Positions 26,226 to 35,805 of a DNA stretch of 64,000 nucleotides are shown here, one piece after another; positions within the stretch are counted from its first letter, which is position 1; each line of letters starts with the position of its first letter. The stretch is taken from assembly GCF_009859475.1 (NCBI RefSeq), contig NZ_CP044549.1, positions 5,580,001-5,644,000 of the forward strand, given 5' to 3'. A program made the translations under genes and the position numbers. Below the pieces are notes generated by a model. That model was not told where the DNA came from. It ran no database searches and saw only the letters and a program-made list of their open reading frames with translations. This stretch comes from Hydrogenophaga sp. BPS33. Its GTDB lineage: Bacteria > Pseudomonadota > Gammaproteobacteria > Burkholderiales > Burkholderiaceae_C.

Positions 26226-28297
26226 GAGGCGAGCTCTCCGAGGATCGGTCCGATGCGGATCAGGTGGGTGTCAGGGATTTCGCTGTGCGCCAGCACCTGC
26301 AGGCGCGGCGCGGCGCGGCGCAGCAGGCGGGACATGGCGTTGCGGATGGCGTCAGGCACCAGCAGGCAGGCGGGCACGCCCTTTTCTTCCTGGTGGTTGG
26401 CGATGTCGGTGGCGGATTTGCTCAGCATCTCGGCCACGCCGGGATCGAGCGCGCCGTTGGGGCCGCCGGCGAGGGCCTGCATCAGCAGGCGCTCAAGACC
26501 CGGTTCAATGGCGATGACTTCGAGCTCCTTCACCGGGCCGTAGATCTGCTGCACGATGGCCGGCGAGAGCGCCATGCGCACGCGGCGGGCCAGTTCGACC
26601 GGGTCGGTGGTGTGGGCCGCGTGCTCGGCCAGCGATTCGATGATGGTGCGGATGTCGCGCACATGCACAGACTCTTCCAGCAGCAGCTGGAGAACTTTCT
26701 GGAAGGTGGCGACGGGAACCATTTTGGGCACGACTTCTTCGATCAGTTTGGGGGCCAGGCGGGTGACGTGTTCCACCAGATCCTGGGTCTCCGTCCGGCT
26801 CAGCAACTTGGCGGCCTGGACTTGCATCAAGTGTGAAAGATGCGTGGCCAGCACGGTCTCGGAATCAACCACGGTAAAACCGGCCATTTGCGCGTTCTCG
26901 CGTTGCTTTTCTTCGATCCAGTGCGCGGGCAGGCCAAAGGCCGGGTCGGTCGTGGGGGTGCCGATCAGGGGTGTGTTGATGCCACCGGGGTCGATGGCCA
27001 GGAACATGCCGGGGAACACCTCGCCCTCGCCCACCACCACGCCGCGCAGCGTGATGCGGTAGCCCGCCGGGCGCAGTTCGAGGTTGTCGCGCACGTGCAC
27101 GGCGGGCGGCAGAAAACCGACCTCTTGCGCGAACTTCTTGCGCACGCCTTTGATGCGGGTGAGCAGGTCGCCCTGGCGGGTCTTGTCGACCATCGCGATC
27201 AAGCGGTAGCCCAGTTCCAGTCCGAGCAGGTCGACCGGCTGCAGGTCGTCCCAGGTGGCTTCTCCATCGCCTTGCTGCGCGGGCGCTTCGGGCTCGGGCG
27301 CCGGTTGGTTCTGTCGTCGCATCTGCCACCAGGCGAGGCCACCCGTGACCACGGAGAAGGACAGGAACACCCCGTGTGGCATGCCGGGCACGATGCCGAG
27401 CATGAACAGCACGGCCGAGGTGATGCCCAGAATCTTGGGCGAGGCGAACATCTGCTCGACCACCTGCACGCCCAGGTCTTCGTCCTTGCCCACGCGCGCG
27501 ACCACCATGGCCGCGGCCACCGAGATCAGCAGCGAGGGAATTTGCGCCACCAGCGCGTCGCCCACGGCCAGCAGGATGTAGTTGTCCGCCGCCTGGCCGG
27601 CCGAGAGGCCGTGCTGCACCATGCCGATGATGAAGCCGCCAATGATGTTGATGAAGAGAATGAGAATGCCGGCGATCGCATCGCCGCGCACGAACTTGGA
27701 CGCACCGTCCATGGAGCCGAAGAACTCGGCCTCGTCGCCCACTTCGGCGCGGCGGCGCTTGGCTTCCTTCTCGTCGATCAGGCCGGCGTTGAGATCGGCG
27801 TCGATCGCCATCTGCTTGCCGGGCATGGCGTCCAGGGTGAAGCGTGCCGACACCTCGGCAATACGCTCCGAGCCCTTGGTGATCACCACGAAGTTGATCA
27901 CGACCAGGATGGCGAAGACGATGAAGCCGACGGCGAAGTTGCCGCCGATCAGGAAATGGCCAAAGGCCTCGATCACCGCACCGGCTGCACCCGGGCCGGT
28001 GTGGCCTTCGAGCAGCACCACGCGGGTGGAGGCCACGTTGAGCGAGAGCCGCAGCAGCGTGGTGAGCAGCAGCACGGTGGGGAACACCGAGAAGTCCAGC
28101 GGGCGCTTCATGTAGGCCGCGACCATCATCACCACCAGCGCGGTGGCGATGTTGAGGGTGAAGAAGGTGTCGAGCAGCCAGGGCGGCAGGGGCAGCACCA
28201 TCATGGAGAGGATGGTGATCACCAGCATGGGGGCGGCCAGGCCGCCGGCCCAGCCGGCATTGCGCTGGAACCATTGCTGCAGTTGCTGCAAGTTCAT
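26222..28297 (-). CDS. flhA: flagellar export gate protein FlhA
   Basis: FlhA is the major export-gate protein that selects substrates and uses the proton gradient. The 691-aa protein has eight N-terminal membrane helices (about 18-320), with the FHIPEP region (SVFPTVLLLTTLLRLSLNVA, STRVVLLEG), and a cytoplasmic C-terminal domain (about 345-690). The conserved cytoplasmic loop reads RIAEVSARFTLDAMPGKQMA and IDADLNAGLIDEKEA. It overlaps flhB and flhF by 4 nt each. Confidence 0.97.
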   Translation of the reverse strand: MNLQQLQQWFQRNAGWAGGLAAPMLVITILSMMVLPLPPWLLDTFFTLNIATALVVMMVAAYMKRPLDFSVFPTVLLLTTLLRLSLNVASTRVVLLEGHTGPGAAGAVIEAFGHFLIGGNFAVGFIVFAILVVINFVVITKGSERIAEVSARFTLDAMPGKQMAIDADLNAGLIDEKEAKRRRAEVGDEAEFFGSMDGASKFVRGDAIAGILILFINIIGGFIIGMVQHGLSAGQAADNYILLAVGDALVAQIPSLLISVAAAMVVARVGKDEDLGVQVVEQMFASPKILGITSAVLFMLGIVPGMPHGVFLSFSVVTGGLAWWQMRRQNQPAPEPEAPAQQGDGEATWDDLQPVDLLGLELGYRLIAMVDKTRQGDLLTRIKGVRKKFAQEVGFLPPAVHVRDNLELRPAGYRITLRGVVVGEGEVFPGMFLAIDPGGINTPLIGTPTTDPAFGLPAHWIEEKQRENAQMAGFTVVDSETVLATHLSHLMQVQAAKLLSRTETQDLVEHVTRLAPKLIEEVVPKMVPVATFQKVLQLLLEESVHVRDIRTIIESLAEHAAHTTDPVELARRVRMALSPAIVQQIYGPVKELEVIAIEPGLERLLMQALAGGPNGALDPGVAEMLSKSATDIANHQEEKGVPACLLVPDAIRNAMSRLLRRAAPRLQVLAHSEIPDTHLIRIGPILGELAS

Positions 28298-29448
28298 ACG
28301 GGAGCCTCCTGGGCGGCTTTCTTGAAGTGCGGATCGAGTTCGGGCGGCACGACCGGCACGGGCTGTTCGGCGGGCATGGTGCCCTGGCCTTTCAGGGCGG
28401 CCTTGAGCTGGTAGACGTAGGCCAGCACCTGCGCCACGGCGGTGTAGAGCGCGGACGGGATCTCATCGTCGATCTCGGCATGGGCGTAGAGCGCACGGGC
28501 CAGCATGGGCGACTGCAGCACCGGCACCTGGTTCGCCTTGGCAACGTCGCGGATCTTCATGGCCAGCAGGTCGGCGCCCTTGGCGATGACGCGCGGCGCG
28601 GACATGGTGGCGTCGTCGTAGCGGATGGCCACGGCGTAGTGGGTGGGGTTCATCACCACCAGGTCGGCCTTGGGCACGGCCGAGATGCTGTTGCGCTGGG
28701 CCATTTCGCGCGCGCGCTGGCGGCGCTTGCCTTTCATGAGCGGGTCGCCTTCGGACTGCTTGTGTTCGTCCTTGACTTCCTGCAGCGACATCTTCAGGCG
28801 TTGCGCATGCAGGAAGCGTTGCGCGGGAAAGTCGATCACGGCGACGATCGCGACCACCAGCAGCAGGCCACCCACGCCGAGCACGAGCCAATGCCCCAGC
28901 TGGCCCAGCGCGGATTCGAGGGGTTGCATGACGAGCGTGCCGAAGAGCTCGACGTGCGAGGCGATGAATTGCCAGGCCACCACGCCGACGATGGCGGAGA
29001 TGGCGGCCAGCTTGATGGTGTCGAAGAGCTGCTGCTTGGAGAACAGGCGGCCGATGCCTTTGAGCGGGTTGATGCGGCTCAGGTCGGGCATGAGGGGTTT
29101 GGTGCTCAGAGCCCAGCCACCGGAGACGAAGGCGGTGAGCAGCGCGATGGCCAGCACGAGAACGCCCAGCGGCAGGTAGAGCATGAGGCCCTGCGCGAAA
29201 CCGTCCACCAGGCGTTCGGTGGCGAGTTCGGGTTTGAGCAGGGTCTGGCGGTCGAAGCGCAGTTGGCCTTGCAGGGCGCTGCGCAGTTTTTCGAAGCCCA
29301 TGGGTGCGAGTGCCATGAGCACGACCGCGCCGCCACCGAGAACGGCCAGGTTGGACAGGTCCCGGGATTTGGGCACCTGGCCATCGTCGCGCGCCTTTTT
29401 CAGGCGCTGCGCGGTGGCGGGTAGGTTCTTGTCCTGGCTGGATTCCAT
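28294..29448 (-). CDS. flhB: flagellar export switch protein FlhB
   Basis: FlhB controls the switch from rod/hook to filament export. The 384-aa protein has four membrane helices (about 35-210) and a cytoplasmic domain with the self-cleavage site NPTH at 267-270 (VVMNPTHYAVAI). A basic linker (KRRQRAREMAQRNSISAVPK) precedes it. The extended C-terminus after about 360 is Pro-rich. The ATG at 29448 begins MESSQDKNLPATAQRLKKAR, the family start. Confidence 0.97.
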   Translation of the reverse strand: MESSQDKNLPATAQRLKKARDDGQVPKSRDLSNLAVLGGGAVVLMALAPMGFEKLRSALQGQLRFDRQTLLKPELATERLVDGFAQGLMLYLPLGVLVLAIALLTAFVSGGWALSTKPLMPDLSRINPLKGIGRLFSKQQLFDTIKLAAISAIVGVVAWQFIASHVELFGTLVMQPLESALGQLGHWLVLGVGGLLLVVAIVAVIDFPAQRFLHAQRLKMSLQEVKDEHKQSEGDPLMKGKRRQRAREMAQRNSISAVPKADLVVMNPTHYAVAIRYDDATMSAPRVIAKGADLLAMKIRDVAKANQVPVLQSPMLARALYAHAEIDDEIPSALYTAVAQVLAYVYQLKAALKGQGTMPAEQPVPVVPPELDPHFKKAAQEAPV

Positions 29449-29512
29449 GGTGCGGGTTCACTCGATCGGTGCATCCGATTCTGGAATCCGCGGGGAAAAA
29501 CTAAAGGGGGAT

Positions 29513-29534
29513 AAGACGGGGTGAATCCCGTCTT
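29513..29534. other. hairpin between cheZ and flhB
   Basis: AAGACGGG / CCCGTCTT form an 8-bp perfect stem with a 6-nt loop in the 241-nt gap upstream of flhB. A U-rich run follows on the plus strand only, so on the transcribed minus strand it could act as an attenuator or processing site rather than a full terminator. The rest of the gap (29535-29689) is GC-rich with no gene. Confidence 0.5.
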
Positions 29535-29689
29535 TTCTCTTTCTGTGCGTTGCGCTTCGGGCCTGCACCTCGCGGGCGCGCGAACGCCGGTGCTCTGCTC
29601 CGCGGGTGTCCCCCGCCGCCGGGAGGGCGGCTCCTCCTTTACCCCGCTGCGCAGAACACCAGCATCCGCGCACTCATGGAGGCTTGGGC

Positions 29690-30319
29690 TTAGAAACCCA
29701 GTGAGGCCAACAGATCGTCCACCTGCTGCTGATCGTTCACCACATCGGTGCGCCCCTCGGGGTTGACCACGGGCCCTGCCAGCGCGGGCTCCGCGATCAC
29801 ATGGTCCTGCCCAGGTTGGCCGGAGGGGGCCGCCTGCAGCAGCAGACCCAGGAGTTGCTCTTCGATGGTGCCCGCGAGTTGCACCACGCGGCCGATCACC
29901 TGGCCGGTGAGGTCGTGGAAGTCCTGCGCCATCATGATGTCGGTCAGGCGCGCGTCGGACTTTTCGCTCAGGTCGACGATGTCGGTGGACCATTCCAGCA
30001 ACTCGGGCATGGCGCGCGCCAGGCCCGGCACGCGCTTGATCGTGTCGGCCAACTGGCGGCCGCGCTCGGCGATCCGGGCTTGTTCCGCCTTGCCTTCGTC
30101 CACGTGGTTGAGCACCTTCTCCGCCGCCTCGCCGGTGAGGCGGGCGATGTACGACAGGCGGCTCTGGGCGTCGGGCAATTGATCCACCGTGCCCTTGAGC
30201 TTGTCGGTGTAGCCCAGCTCTTTCAGGGCCTCGTGCAGTTGCCGGGTGATCGAGCCGAGTTGGCGAAACATGTCCGGGTTGCCGGCGGCTTCGTCCTTGG
30301 GTTGTTGTTCTTCTTGCAT
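29690..30319 (-). CDS. cheZ: chemotaxis phosphatase CheZ
   Basis: CheZ removes the phosphate from CheY-P. The ATG at 30319 (MQEEQQPKDEAA) gives 209 aa. The long helical hairpin carries the catalytic motif MMAQDFHDLTGQVIGRVVQL, where Asp and Gln correspond to D143 and Q147 of E. coli CheZ. The C-terminal CheY-binding peptide VDDLLASLGF is present. It is 10 nt downstream of cheY. Confidence 0.96.
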   Translation of the reverse strand: MQEEQQPKDEAAGNPDMFRQLGSITRQLHEALKELGYTDKLKGTVDQLPDAQSRLSYIARLTGEAAEKVLNHVDEGKAEQARIAERGRQLADTIKRVPGLARAMPELLEWSTDIVDLSEKSDARLTDIMMAQDFHDLTGQVIGRVVQLAGTIEEQLLGLLLQAAPSGQPGQDHVIAEPALAGPVVNPEGRTDVVNDQQQVDDLLASLGF

Positions 30320-30329
30320 GGTGCGGACC

Positions 30330-30716
30330 TCACAAGCCAAGTTTCTTGAAGATATTGGCGAGCTTGTCTTCCAGCGTGGCTTTGGTGAAGGGTTTGACGA
30401 TGTAGCCCGCCGCGCCGTTCTGCGCGGCCATCACGATGTCTTCCTTGCGCGCCTCGGCCGTCACCATCAACACCGGCAGGTGCTTGAGCTTCTCGTCCTT
30501 CTTGATCTCGGCCAGCAGCTCGAAGCCGTTCATGTTGGGCATGTTGATGTCGGAGACGACGAAGTTGAAATTGCCGCTGCGCAATTTGTTCAGCGCAATC
30601 GCACCGTCTTCGGCTTCGTCTGCGTCGACGTGGCCGATCTCCTTGAGCAGGTTGCGCACGATGCGGCGCATGGTGGAGAAGTCGTCAACGATCAGGAATT
30701 TCATCGGGGTGGACAT
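30330..30716 (-). CDS. cheY: chemotaxis response regulator CheY
   Basis: CheY-P binds FliM and FliN to reverse the motor. The ATG at 30716 is behind GGAGG and gives 128 aa. Residues: acidic pair Asp11-Asp12, phospho-acceptor Asp56 ([16 protein letters not shown]), Thr in MVTAEA and Lys in [12 protein letters not shown] single receiver domain with no output domain. It lies between motB and cheZ; cheA and cheW are not in the window. Confidence 0.97.
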   Translation of the reverse strand: MSTPMKFLIVDDFSTMRRIVRNLLKEIGHVDADEAEDGAIALNKLRSGNFNFVVSDINMPNMNGFELLAEIKKDEKLKHLPVLMVTAEARKEDIVMAAQNGAAGYIVKPFTKATLEDKLANIFKKLGL

Positions 30717-30765
30717 GCAAGGCCTCCGTGGGAGGAAAGGATCAGGGAATGGCGCGGCGATCGCA

Positions 30766-31815
30766 TCAGCCACCGCTTTGTGTTGGGAATTTCGTCACTT
30801 CACCGGAAATCTGAAGCGCCGGCAGCGCAATGGCGCCCCCGGGCTTGGCCCCCACGGGCATGGGGCGCGCGGCCTCGGTGGGTGCGACCACGGCCGGCAC
30901 GGCCTTGGCGGCGGGGTGCGCCTGGGCCGCCACCGGCGGTGGCGCCGCCTGTGGCAGCATGCGCTCTTCGGCTTCCTGGGTCATCACCACGATGCTGATG
31001 CGCCGGTTGATCGGGTCGGTGGGCGCGTCCGCGCGCAGCAGCCGGCTCGATGCCAGGCCTTCGACGCGGCGCAGCTTGTCGTCGGGCAGGCCGCCGGCCA
31101 CGAGTTCGCGGCGCGAGGCGTTGGCGCGGTCGGCCGAGAGTTCCCAGTTGCTGTAGCCGCGGTCGCCATTGCCGTAGGGCGTGGCGTCGGTGTGGCCGGC
31201 CAGCGCGATGCGGTTCTCCACATCGCCCATGGCCGCTCCGATCTCGCGCAGGATGTCGCGCATGTAGGGCTTCACCAAAGCGCTGCCGGTGTCGAACATG
31301 GGCCGCTGCTGGTCGTCCACAATCTGGATGTGCAGGCCGTCGGGCGTCTTTTCGAGCTGGATCTGCGAGCCGTACTCCGAGAGCTTCGGGTTGCGCGCGA
31401 TCACGGCGGAAATCTTGCGCTCCAGCGCCTCCATGCGCATCGCATCCTTGCGGGCCTGGTCGGCGCGCGCCATCTGGGCACCGATGAGCTTGGCCGCGCG
31501 TTCGGAATCGCCGCTGTCCATCTGGCCGAAGGACTTGCTCAGGTCGCGCCCGCCACCGGGCAGGATGCTGCTGCTGTTGCCGGTGCCCGGGCCGCCCATG
31601 AGCGAGACCTTCACTGGCGACTGGAAGTAACTCGCGATGCCCTGCAACTCGCCCTTGGCGGTAGAGCCCAGCAGCCACATCAGCAGGAAGAACGCCATCA
31701 TGGCGGTCACGAAGTCGGCATAGGCGATCTTCCATGCACCACCGTGAGCGGCATGGCCGCTCTTCTTGATGCGCTTGACGATGATCGGTTGCAGCTTCTT
31801 TCCATCACCCGCCAT
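30766..31815 (-). CDS. motB: flagellar stator protein MotB
   Basis: MotB anchors the stator to peptidoglycan and carries the proton. The 349-aa protein starts [20 protein letters not shown]. The single membrane helix begins at [20 protein letters not shown], with the proton-carrying aspartate at Asp34. An OmpA-like domain (about 160-290) contains [20 protein letters not shown] and the NW-ELSADRA pattern. The C-terminal tail (about 290-349) is Ala/Pro-rich and longer than in enterics. It follows motA after a 215-nt gap that holds repeat copy 2. Confidence 0.96.
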   Translation of the reverse strand: MAGDGKKLQPIIVKRIKKSGHAAHGGAWKIAYADFVTAMMAFFLLMWLLGSTAKGELQGIASYFQSPVKVSLMGGPGTGNSSSILPGGGRDLSKSFGQMDSGDSERAAKLIGAQMARADQARKDAMRMEALERKISAVIARNPKLSEYGSQIQLEKTPDGLHIQIVDDQQRPMFDTGSALVKPYMRDILREIGAAMGDVENRIALAGHTDATPYGNGDRGYSNWELSADRANASRRELVAGGLPDDKLRRVEGLASSRLLRADAPTDPINRRISIVVMTQEAEERMLPQAAPPPVAAQAHPAAKAVPAVVAPTEAARPMPVGAKPGGAIALPALQISGEVTKFPTQSGG

Positions 31816-31834
31816 GACGAGCTCCTATGTGACG

Positions 31835-32030
31835 AGAGAAGCAACCCCGCCCAGAGGCACCAAGGGTCCGGCTTGGCTGCCCCGAGGCACCACGCTCTCT
31901 CCGGCGAACGGGCCTGAACCCACAGGCATCAAGGGTCCGGCTGCGCCGGCCCGAGAGGCCGTCCCCCCTCGAAGCGCCGAAGGCGCGCCACGGAGGGGGG
32001 AAGCCGCGCAGCGGCGCAGGGGGGTGTTCC
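31835..32030. repeat. GC-rich intergenic repeat, copy 2
   Basis: Fills the gap between motA and motB. It contains two CAAGGGTCCGGCT units (31860-31875 and 31928-31942) and the core 31970-32026 shared with copy 1. Its presence inside an otherwise tight operon is unusual. No gene is visible in it. Confidence 0.8.
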
Positions 32031-32888
32031 TCACTTCTTTTTGACATGCGCCTCCAGCTCGGTGAATGTCGGCCGCACGTCGACGAAGAGCACCTTGCGG
32101 CCGAACTCGATCGCGGTCAGCGGGGCATAGCCCTGCATGCTGGACAGCAGCGTGGTCTTCACGCAGAGCAGTTCCTTGCTGCCCTCCTCCACCTTTTGGT
32201 CGAGCAGGCCACCCAGCGGCTCGAACACGCCGTACGCCAGCAAAATGCCCAGAAAGGTACCGACCAGGGCCGAACCGATCATGGCGCCAAGCACCGCGGG
32301 CGGCTGCCCTACCGAGCCCATGGTGTTCACCACGCCCAGCACGGCCGCCACGATGCCGAACGCCGGCAGGCCGCCGGCGAGCCGCCCGATGGCCGCCACC
32401 GGGGCATGGGCTTCCTGGTGGTGGGTTTCGATTTCCGCGTCCATCAACGACTCGATCTCGTGCGCATTGAGGTTGCCCGATACCATCATGCGCAGGTAGT
32501 CGGTGATGAACTCGACCAGGTGGTGGTCGGCCGCGATGGCCGGGTACTTCTTGAACAGCGCCGATTCGTGCGGGTTCTCCACGTCCTGCTCGATCGCCAT
32601 CAGGCCTTCCTTGCGCGCCTTCTGCAGGATGTCGAACATCAGGGCCAGCAGTTCCATGTAGCGCGCCTTGGTGTAGTGGCTACCTTTGAAGCACTGGGCC
32701 AACCCTTTGAACGAGGCCTTGACCACCTTCATCTGGTTGTTGATGAGGAAGGCCCCCAGCGCCGCGCCGAGGATGGTGGTCAGCTCGAAAGGCAAGGCCT
32801 TGAGCACCACGCCGATGTTGCCGCCGTGGAAGATGAACACCCCGAAGATGCAAAGCATCGAGACGACGAAACCGATGATGACAAACAT
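32031..32888 (-). CDS. motA: flagellar stator protein MotA
   Basis: MotA is the proton-channel subunit that presses on FliG. The ATG at 32888 (MFVIIGFVVSMLCIFGVFI) gives 285 aa. There are four membrane helices: two near the N-terminus and two around 170-230 (LPAFGIVAAVLGVVNTMGSV, MIGSALVGTFLGILLAYGVF). The cytoplasmic loop has charged residues (ILQKARKEGLMAIEQDVENP) that match the FliG-contact region. A sigma-28 promoter lies 64 nt upstream. Confidence 0.97.
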   Translation of the reverse strand: MFVIIGFVVSMLCIFGVFIFHGGNIGVVLKALPFELTTILGAALGAFLINNQMKVVKASFKGLAQCFKGSHYTKARYMELLALMFDILQKARKEGLMAIEQDVENPHESALFKKYPAIAADHHLVEFITDYLRMMVSGNLNAHEIESLMDAEIETHHQEAHAPVAAIGRLAGGLPAFGIVAAVLGVVNTMGSVGQPPAVLGAMIGSALVGTFLGILLAYGVFEPLGGLLDQKVEEGSKELLCVKTTLLSSMQGYAPLTAIEFGRKVLFVDVRPTFTELEAHVKKK

Positions 32889-32951
32889 GTTCTTGGGCCT
32901 GAAAGAGGACGCGGCGCACCCACGCACGCGCAACTTGGACGGATGTGTTTT

Positions 32952-32978
32952 CTATCGGTCAACTCTAGGGGCGATTGA
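32952..32978 (-). promoter_or_regulatory. sigma-28 promoter of motA
   Basis: On the minus strand TCAA (32975-32978), 15 nt, then ACCGATAG (32952-32959). This is one of the best matches in the window to the FliA consensus and it points at motA. Confidence 0.8.
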
Positions 32979-33047
32979 GGGGAGCCATAAACGCGAAATG
33001 GACCCGCATCGGGGTCCATTTCAAGCGTTGAGGAGAAGTGTCTTCAT

Positions 33048-33131
33048 CCAGAAATGCCGCGGAACAGGCTTTGCCAGGCCGCAGGCATTGCCCCCTGGGG
33101 GTGACGCCGAAGGCGGCGCAGGGGGAGCCCC
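33048..33131. repeat. GC-rich intergenic repeat, copy 3 (diverged)
   Basis: In the gap between flhC and motA. It has the GCCGAAGGCGGCGCAGGGGG motif and a GCCTTTGCC-like arm, related to but more diverged than copies 1 and 2. No coding potential is supported here. Confidence 0.55.
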
Positions 33132-33133
33132 AT

Positions 33134-33670
33134 TCAGTGCAACCTCAGACCGCCTGAAGCACCGCCCTTGCCGGCACGTGCCGGCGGCTGGCACAGGCCG
33201 CAGACGAAGTGGCGGTTCTCATAGGGCTCGCTCACGAAGTGGCCGCCGCAGCAGGAGCACTTGGTCAGGGTCAGCATGCCGTTGTCGACGAACTTCACCA
33301 GGCGCCAGGCGCGGGTGACGGAGAGCAAGGGCTCGACGGCGCTGGCCGTCATCTGGTCGCTGTAGAGGCGGAAGGCCTTGATGACCGTGTCGATCTCTTC
33401 GAGCTCGCTGGTCTTGGAGAGGTATTCGTGGATGTTGAGGAACAGCGACGAATGGATGTTGGGTTGCCAGGTCAGGAACCAGTCGGTGGAGAAAGGCAGT
33501 TGGCCCTTGGACGGCGACTTGCCCGCGACTTCCTTGTACAGCCGCAACAGCCGTTCATACGAAAGGCTGGTTTCGTACTCCAGTACCTGCAGGCGCGCGC
33601 CCAGCTGGATCAGGGCCACCGCGCGTTCGATATCGCGCGATTCGTTGAGGATGCTTTTGCCTGCGGCCAT
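33134..33670 (-). CDS. flhC: flagellar master regulator subunit FlhC
   Basis: FlhC with FlhD forms the activator of early flagellar operons. The 178-aa protein has the helical N-terminus (ESRDIERAVALIQLGARLQV) and a zinc site from four cysteines (CSCCGGHFV and FVCGLCQPP). Length is near the enteric 192. It follows flhD by 48 nt. Confidence 0.97.
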   Translation of the reverse strand: MAAGKSILNESRDIERAVALIQLGARLQVLEYETSLSYERLLRLYKEVAGKSPSKGQLPFSTDWFLTWQPNIHSSLFLNIHEYLSKTSELEEIDTVIKAFRLYSDQMTASAVEPLLSVTRAWRLVKFVDNGMLTLTKCSCCGGHFVSEPYENRHFVCGLCQPPARAGKGGASGGLRLH

Positions 33671-33718
33671 GGTCGGCTCCTGGAGATGTAACGGCGTGAG
33701 AGGAAAACGAGACAGCGA

Positions 33719-34060
33719 TCAGTGCGCCGTGGCCGCCATGGATTCGGCGAATTTGCCGGCCATGAGGATGCTGGCGTGCAGCTGGGTGGTGGTGCTGTTG
33801 TCCACCTTCTTCACGTTGTGGCTGGTCAGCAGGTTCCACACCAGATCGTCGTCCACACGGAAGCGGCACAGCAGCATGTTGCTCGACGCGATCTTGAGCA
33901 ATTGCGCGGTAGACAGCATGCCCAGCAGGTCGGCGGCTTCCTCGGTGATGCCCAGGCGGAACAGCGCTTCGGCGCGGTCCTTGCGGATCAGGTTCTGCGC
34001 CAGCATGAGGTAGGTCAGGTTCGCTTCGCGGATTTCGGCGAGGATTTGGTCGTTGTCCAT
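33719..34060 (-). CDS. flhD: flagellar master regulator subunit FlhD
   Basis: FlhD is the partner of FlhC. The ATG at 34060 gives 113 aa (MDNDQILAEIREANLTYLML, AQNLIRKDRAEALFRLGI, then LLGMLSTAQLLKIASSNMLL), a close match to the family. It heads the flhDC-motAB-che-flh cluster. Confidence 0.96.
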   Translation of the reverse strand: MDNDQILAEIREANLTYLMLAQNLIRKDRAEALFRLGITEEAADLLGMLSTAQLLKIASSNMLLCRFRVDDDLVWNLLTSHNVKKVDNSTTTQLHASILMAGKFAESMAATAH

Positions 34061-34172
34061 GGTGAGGGTCCTTCGTTCGGTGGGCACCGCCGTGTGGGCG
34101 TTGCGTTTACATGTGCTGACTCGATGTGTTGAATTGTGTCGACGGGTAAAAAAACTTGAATCGGCGAATGGC

Positions 34173-34194
34173 TGCGCACACCGTCAGGTGCGCA
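34173..34194. promoter_or_regulatory. inverted repeat upstream of flhD, operator-like
   Basis: An imperfect palindrome (TGCGCACACC / GGTGCGCA, 4-nt centre) lies 113 nt upstream of the flhD start in the 478-nt gap between flhD and the first flagellin gene. Such symmetry could bind a dimeric regulator of flhDC or form an RNA hairpin. The rest of that gap (34061-34361) is AT-richer near 34130-34160 but shows no convincing -35/-10 pair and no gene. Confidence 0.3.
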
Positions 34195-34361
34195 ATACCC
34201 CCCTGTCATCCAGATTCCTACATCTTTGGTGTTCAGTTGGGCGCTTTTCGTGATGCACCGCACGAACGGGCGAGGGACAAGGCACCAGGCCGCTGCACGG
34301 CAAAGCCTTGAACAGACGGCAAACACACCGGTTTATTGGCCCGTTGTGGCGCGGTCAAACC

Positions 34362-34388
34362 TCAAGAATCTCCAGTCATCACCGAAAT
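34362..34388 (+). promoter_or_regulatory. sigma-28 promoter of flagellin 1
   Basis: TCAA (34362-34365), 15-nt spacer, ACCGAAAT (34381-34388). The same layout precedes the other three flagellins, with GAAT after the -35 in three of the four. Confidence 0.75.
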
Positions 34389-34395
34389 TGACTCA

Positions 34396-34417
34396 ACGAA
34401 CTTCCAAATGGGTTCGT
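34396..34417 (+). other. 5'-UTR stem-loop of flagellin 1 mRNA
   Basis: ACGAAC / GTTCGT, 6-bp stem with a 10-nt loop, starting 8 nt after the -10 box, so at or next to the expected transcription start. The same arms occur before flagellins 3 and 4 at the same distance. Confidence 0.6.
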
Positions 34418-34538
34418 CGTGCAGCCCGGCAAGGGCGGCGAGCAGCGACGGTGGAGGCCCGAAAGGGTCGACGCGGCGATGGGCACAAGAGCCTGTCAAA
34501 CCGGTTCACTTTCCAGGTCCCATTTACAGGAGTTAGCC

Positions 34539-35729
34539 ATGTCCACCACCATCAACACCAACCTGATGTCGATGAATGCTCAGCGCAACCTGAGCAGCAC
34601 GTCCAGCTCGCTGGCCACTTCCATGCAGCGCCTGTCCTCGGGCCTGCGCGTCAACAGCGCCAAGGACGACGCCGCCGGGCTGGCGATCTCCGAGCGCATG
34701 AACACCCAGGTGCGCGGCTTGAACGTGGCCGCGCGCAACGCCAACGACGGCATCTCGCTGGCCCAGACGGCCGAAGGCGCGCTGGGCAAGGTCGGCGACA
34801 TGCTGCAACGCATGCGCGAACTCGCCGTGCAGTCGGCCAACGCCTCCAACAACAGCAGCGACCGCACGGCCCTCAACGCCGAAGTGACGCAGTTGCGCCA
34901 GGAAATCGACCGCGTGTCCAAGACCACGTCGTTCAACAGCACCAACCTGCTCGACGGCTCGTTCGCCAACGCCACCTTCCAGGTCGGCGCCAACGCGGGC
35001 GAAGGCATTTCCATCGACAGCATCGTCAACGCCAACACCACCGCGCTCGGCCAGACCGCCGTGCACATGACGGCCAAGATCGTGCCGCCGGCCACGCCGG
35101 TCGCGCCGGCCGTGCTGGCCGCCATTCCCACCGGTGGCGCAACGCCGCTGACCATCAACGGCGCCGACGGCGTGGCCGTGAACCTCGGCCCGATCGGCGA
35201 GGCCACCACACTGGCACAGCGCGCGGGCCAGATGGTGGACGCGATCAACGCCAAGTCCACCGACACCGGCGTGTTCGCCCGTCCCACCTACACCGCCGGC
35301 GTGGTGGATGGCTACGAGGTGTTCTCCGACCGCGCCCTGGTGGCCGGTGACTTCGGCAACTTCGGCGCTGGCACGACCGGTGCGGGCGCGGCCACCGCGG
35401 CCGCCGCCGACTCGTTCGTGGCCGACATCAACGTCAACAGCTTTGGCGATTCGCAACTCGCGCTCAAGGTGATCGACAACGCCATCAACGCGGTGAACAG
35501 CTCGCGCGCCGACCTGGGCGCGCTGCAAAGCCGCTTCGAGAACGCGGTCTCCAACATCCAGATCACGGCGGAAAACCTCTCGGCCGCGCGCGGGCGCATC
35601 GTGGACGCCGACTTCGCCAAGGAAACCTCCAACCTCTCGCGCGCGCAGATCCTGCAACAGGCCGGCACCGCCATGGTGGCGCAGGCCAACCAGGTTCCGC
35701 AGGGCGTGCTCTCGCTGCTGCGCTCCTGA
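34539..35729 (+). CDS. fliC: flagellin 1
   Basis: A filament subunit of 396 aa. The start at 34539 ([20 protein letters not shown]) has AGGAG upstream. The N-terminal D0/D1 (about 1-165) and C-terminal D1/D0 (about 315-396) are almost identical to the other three copies. The centre (about 166-310) is Ala/Thr/Gly-rich and specific, though its INAKS-DTGVFA region is shared with copies 3 and 4. It ends SLLRS, one residue longer than its paralogues. It differs from them at several N-terminal sites ([16 protein letters not shown]) and may be the major or the hook-proximal flagellin. fliD follows 76 nt later with no terminator between. Confidence 0.95.
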   Translation: MSTTINTNLMSMNAQRNLSSTSSSLATSMQRLSSGLRVNSAKDDAAGLAISERMNTQVRGLNVAARNANDGISLAQTAEGALGKVGDMLQRMRELAVQSANASNNSSDRTALNAEVTQLRQEIDRVSKTTSFNSTNLLDGSFANATFQVGANAGEGISIDSIVNANTTALGQTAVHMTAKIVPPATPVAPAVLAAIPTGGATPLTINGADGVAVNLGPIGEATTLAQRAGQMVDAINAKSTDTGVFARPTYTAGVVDGYEVFSDRALVAGDFGNFGAGTTGAGAATAAAADSFVADINVNSFGDSQLALKVIDNAINAVNSSRADLGALQSRFENAVSNIQITAENLSAARGRIVDADFAKETSNLSRAQILQQAGTAMVAQANQVPQGVLSLLRS

Positions 35730-35805
35730 TCCACCACACACGCCATGACACCACACGCCACCTGCTCCTTCACGCAACCGTGCCGCGCCGGCGGGGAGAT
35801 CTGAC

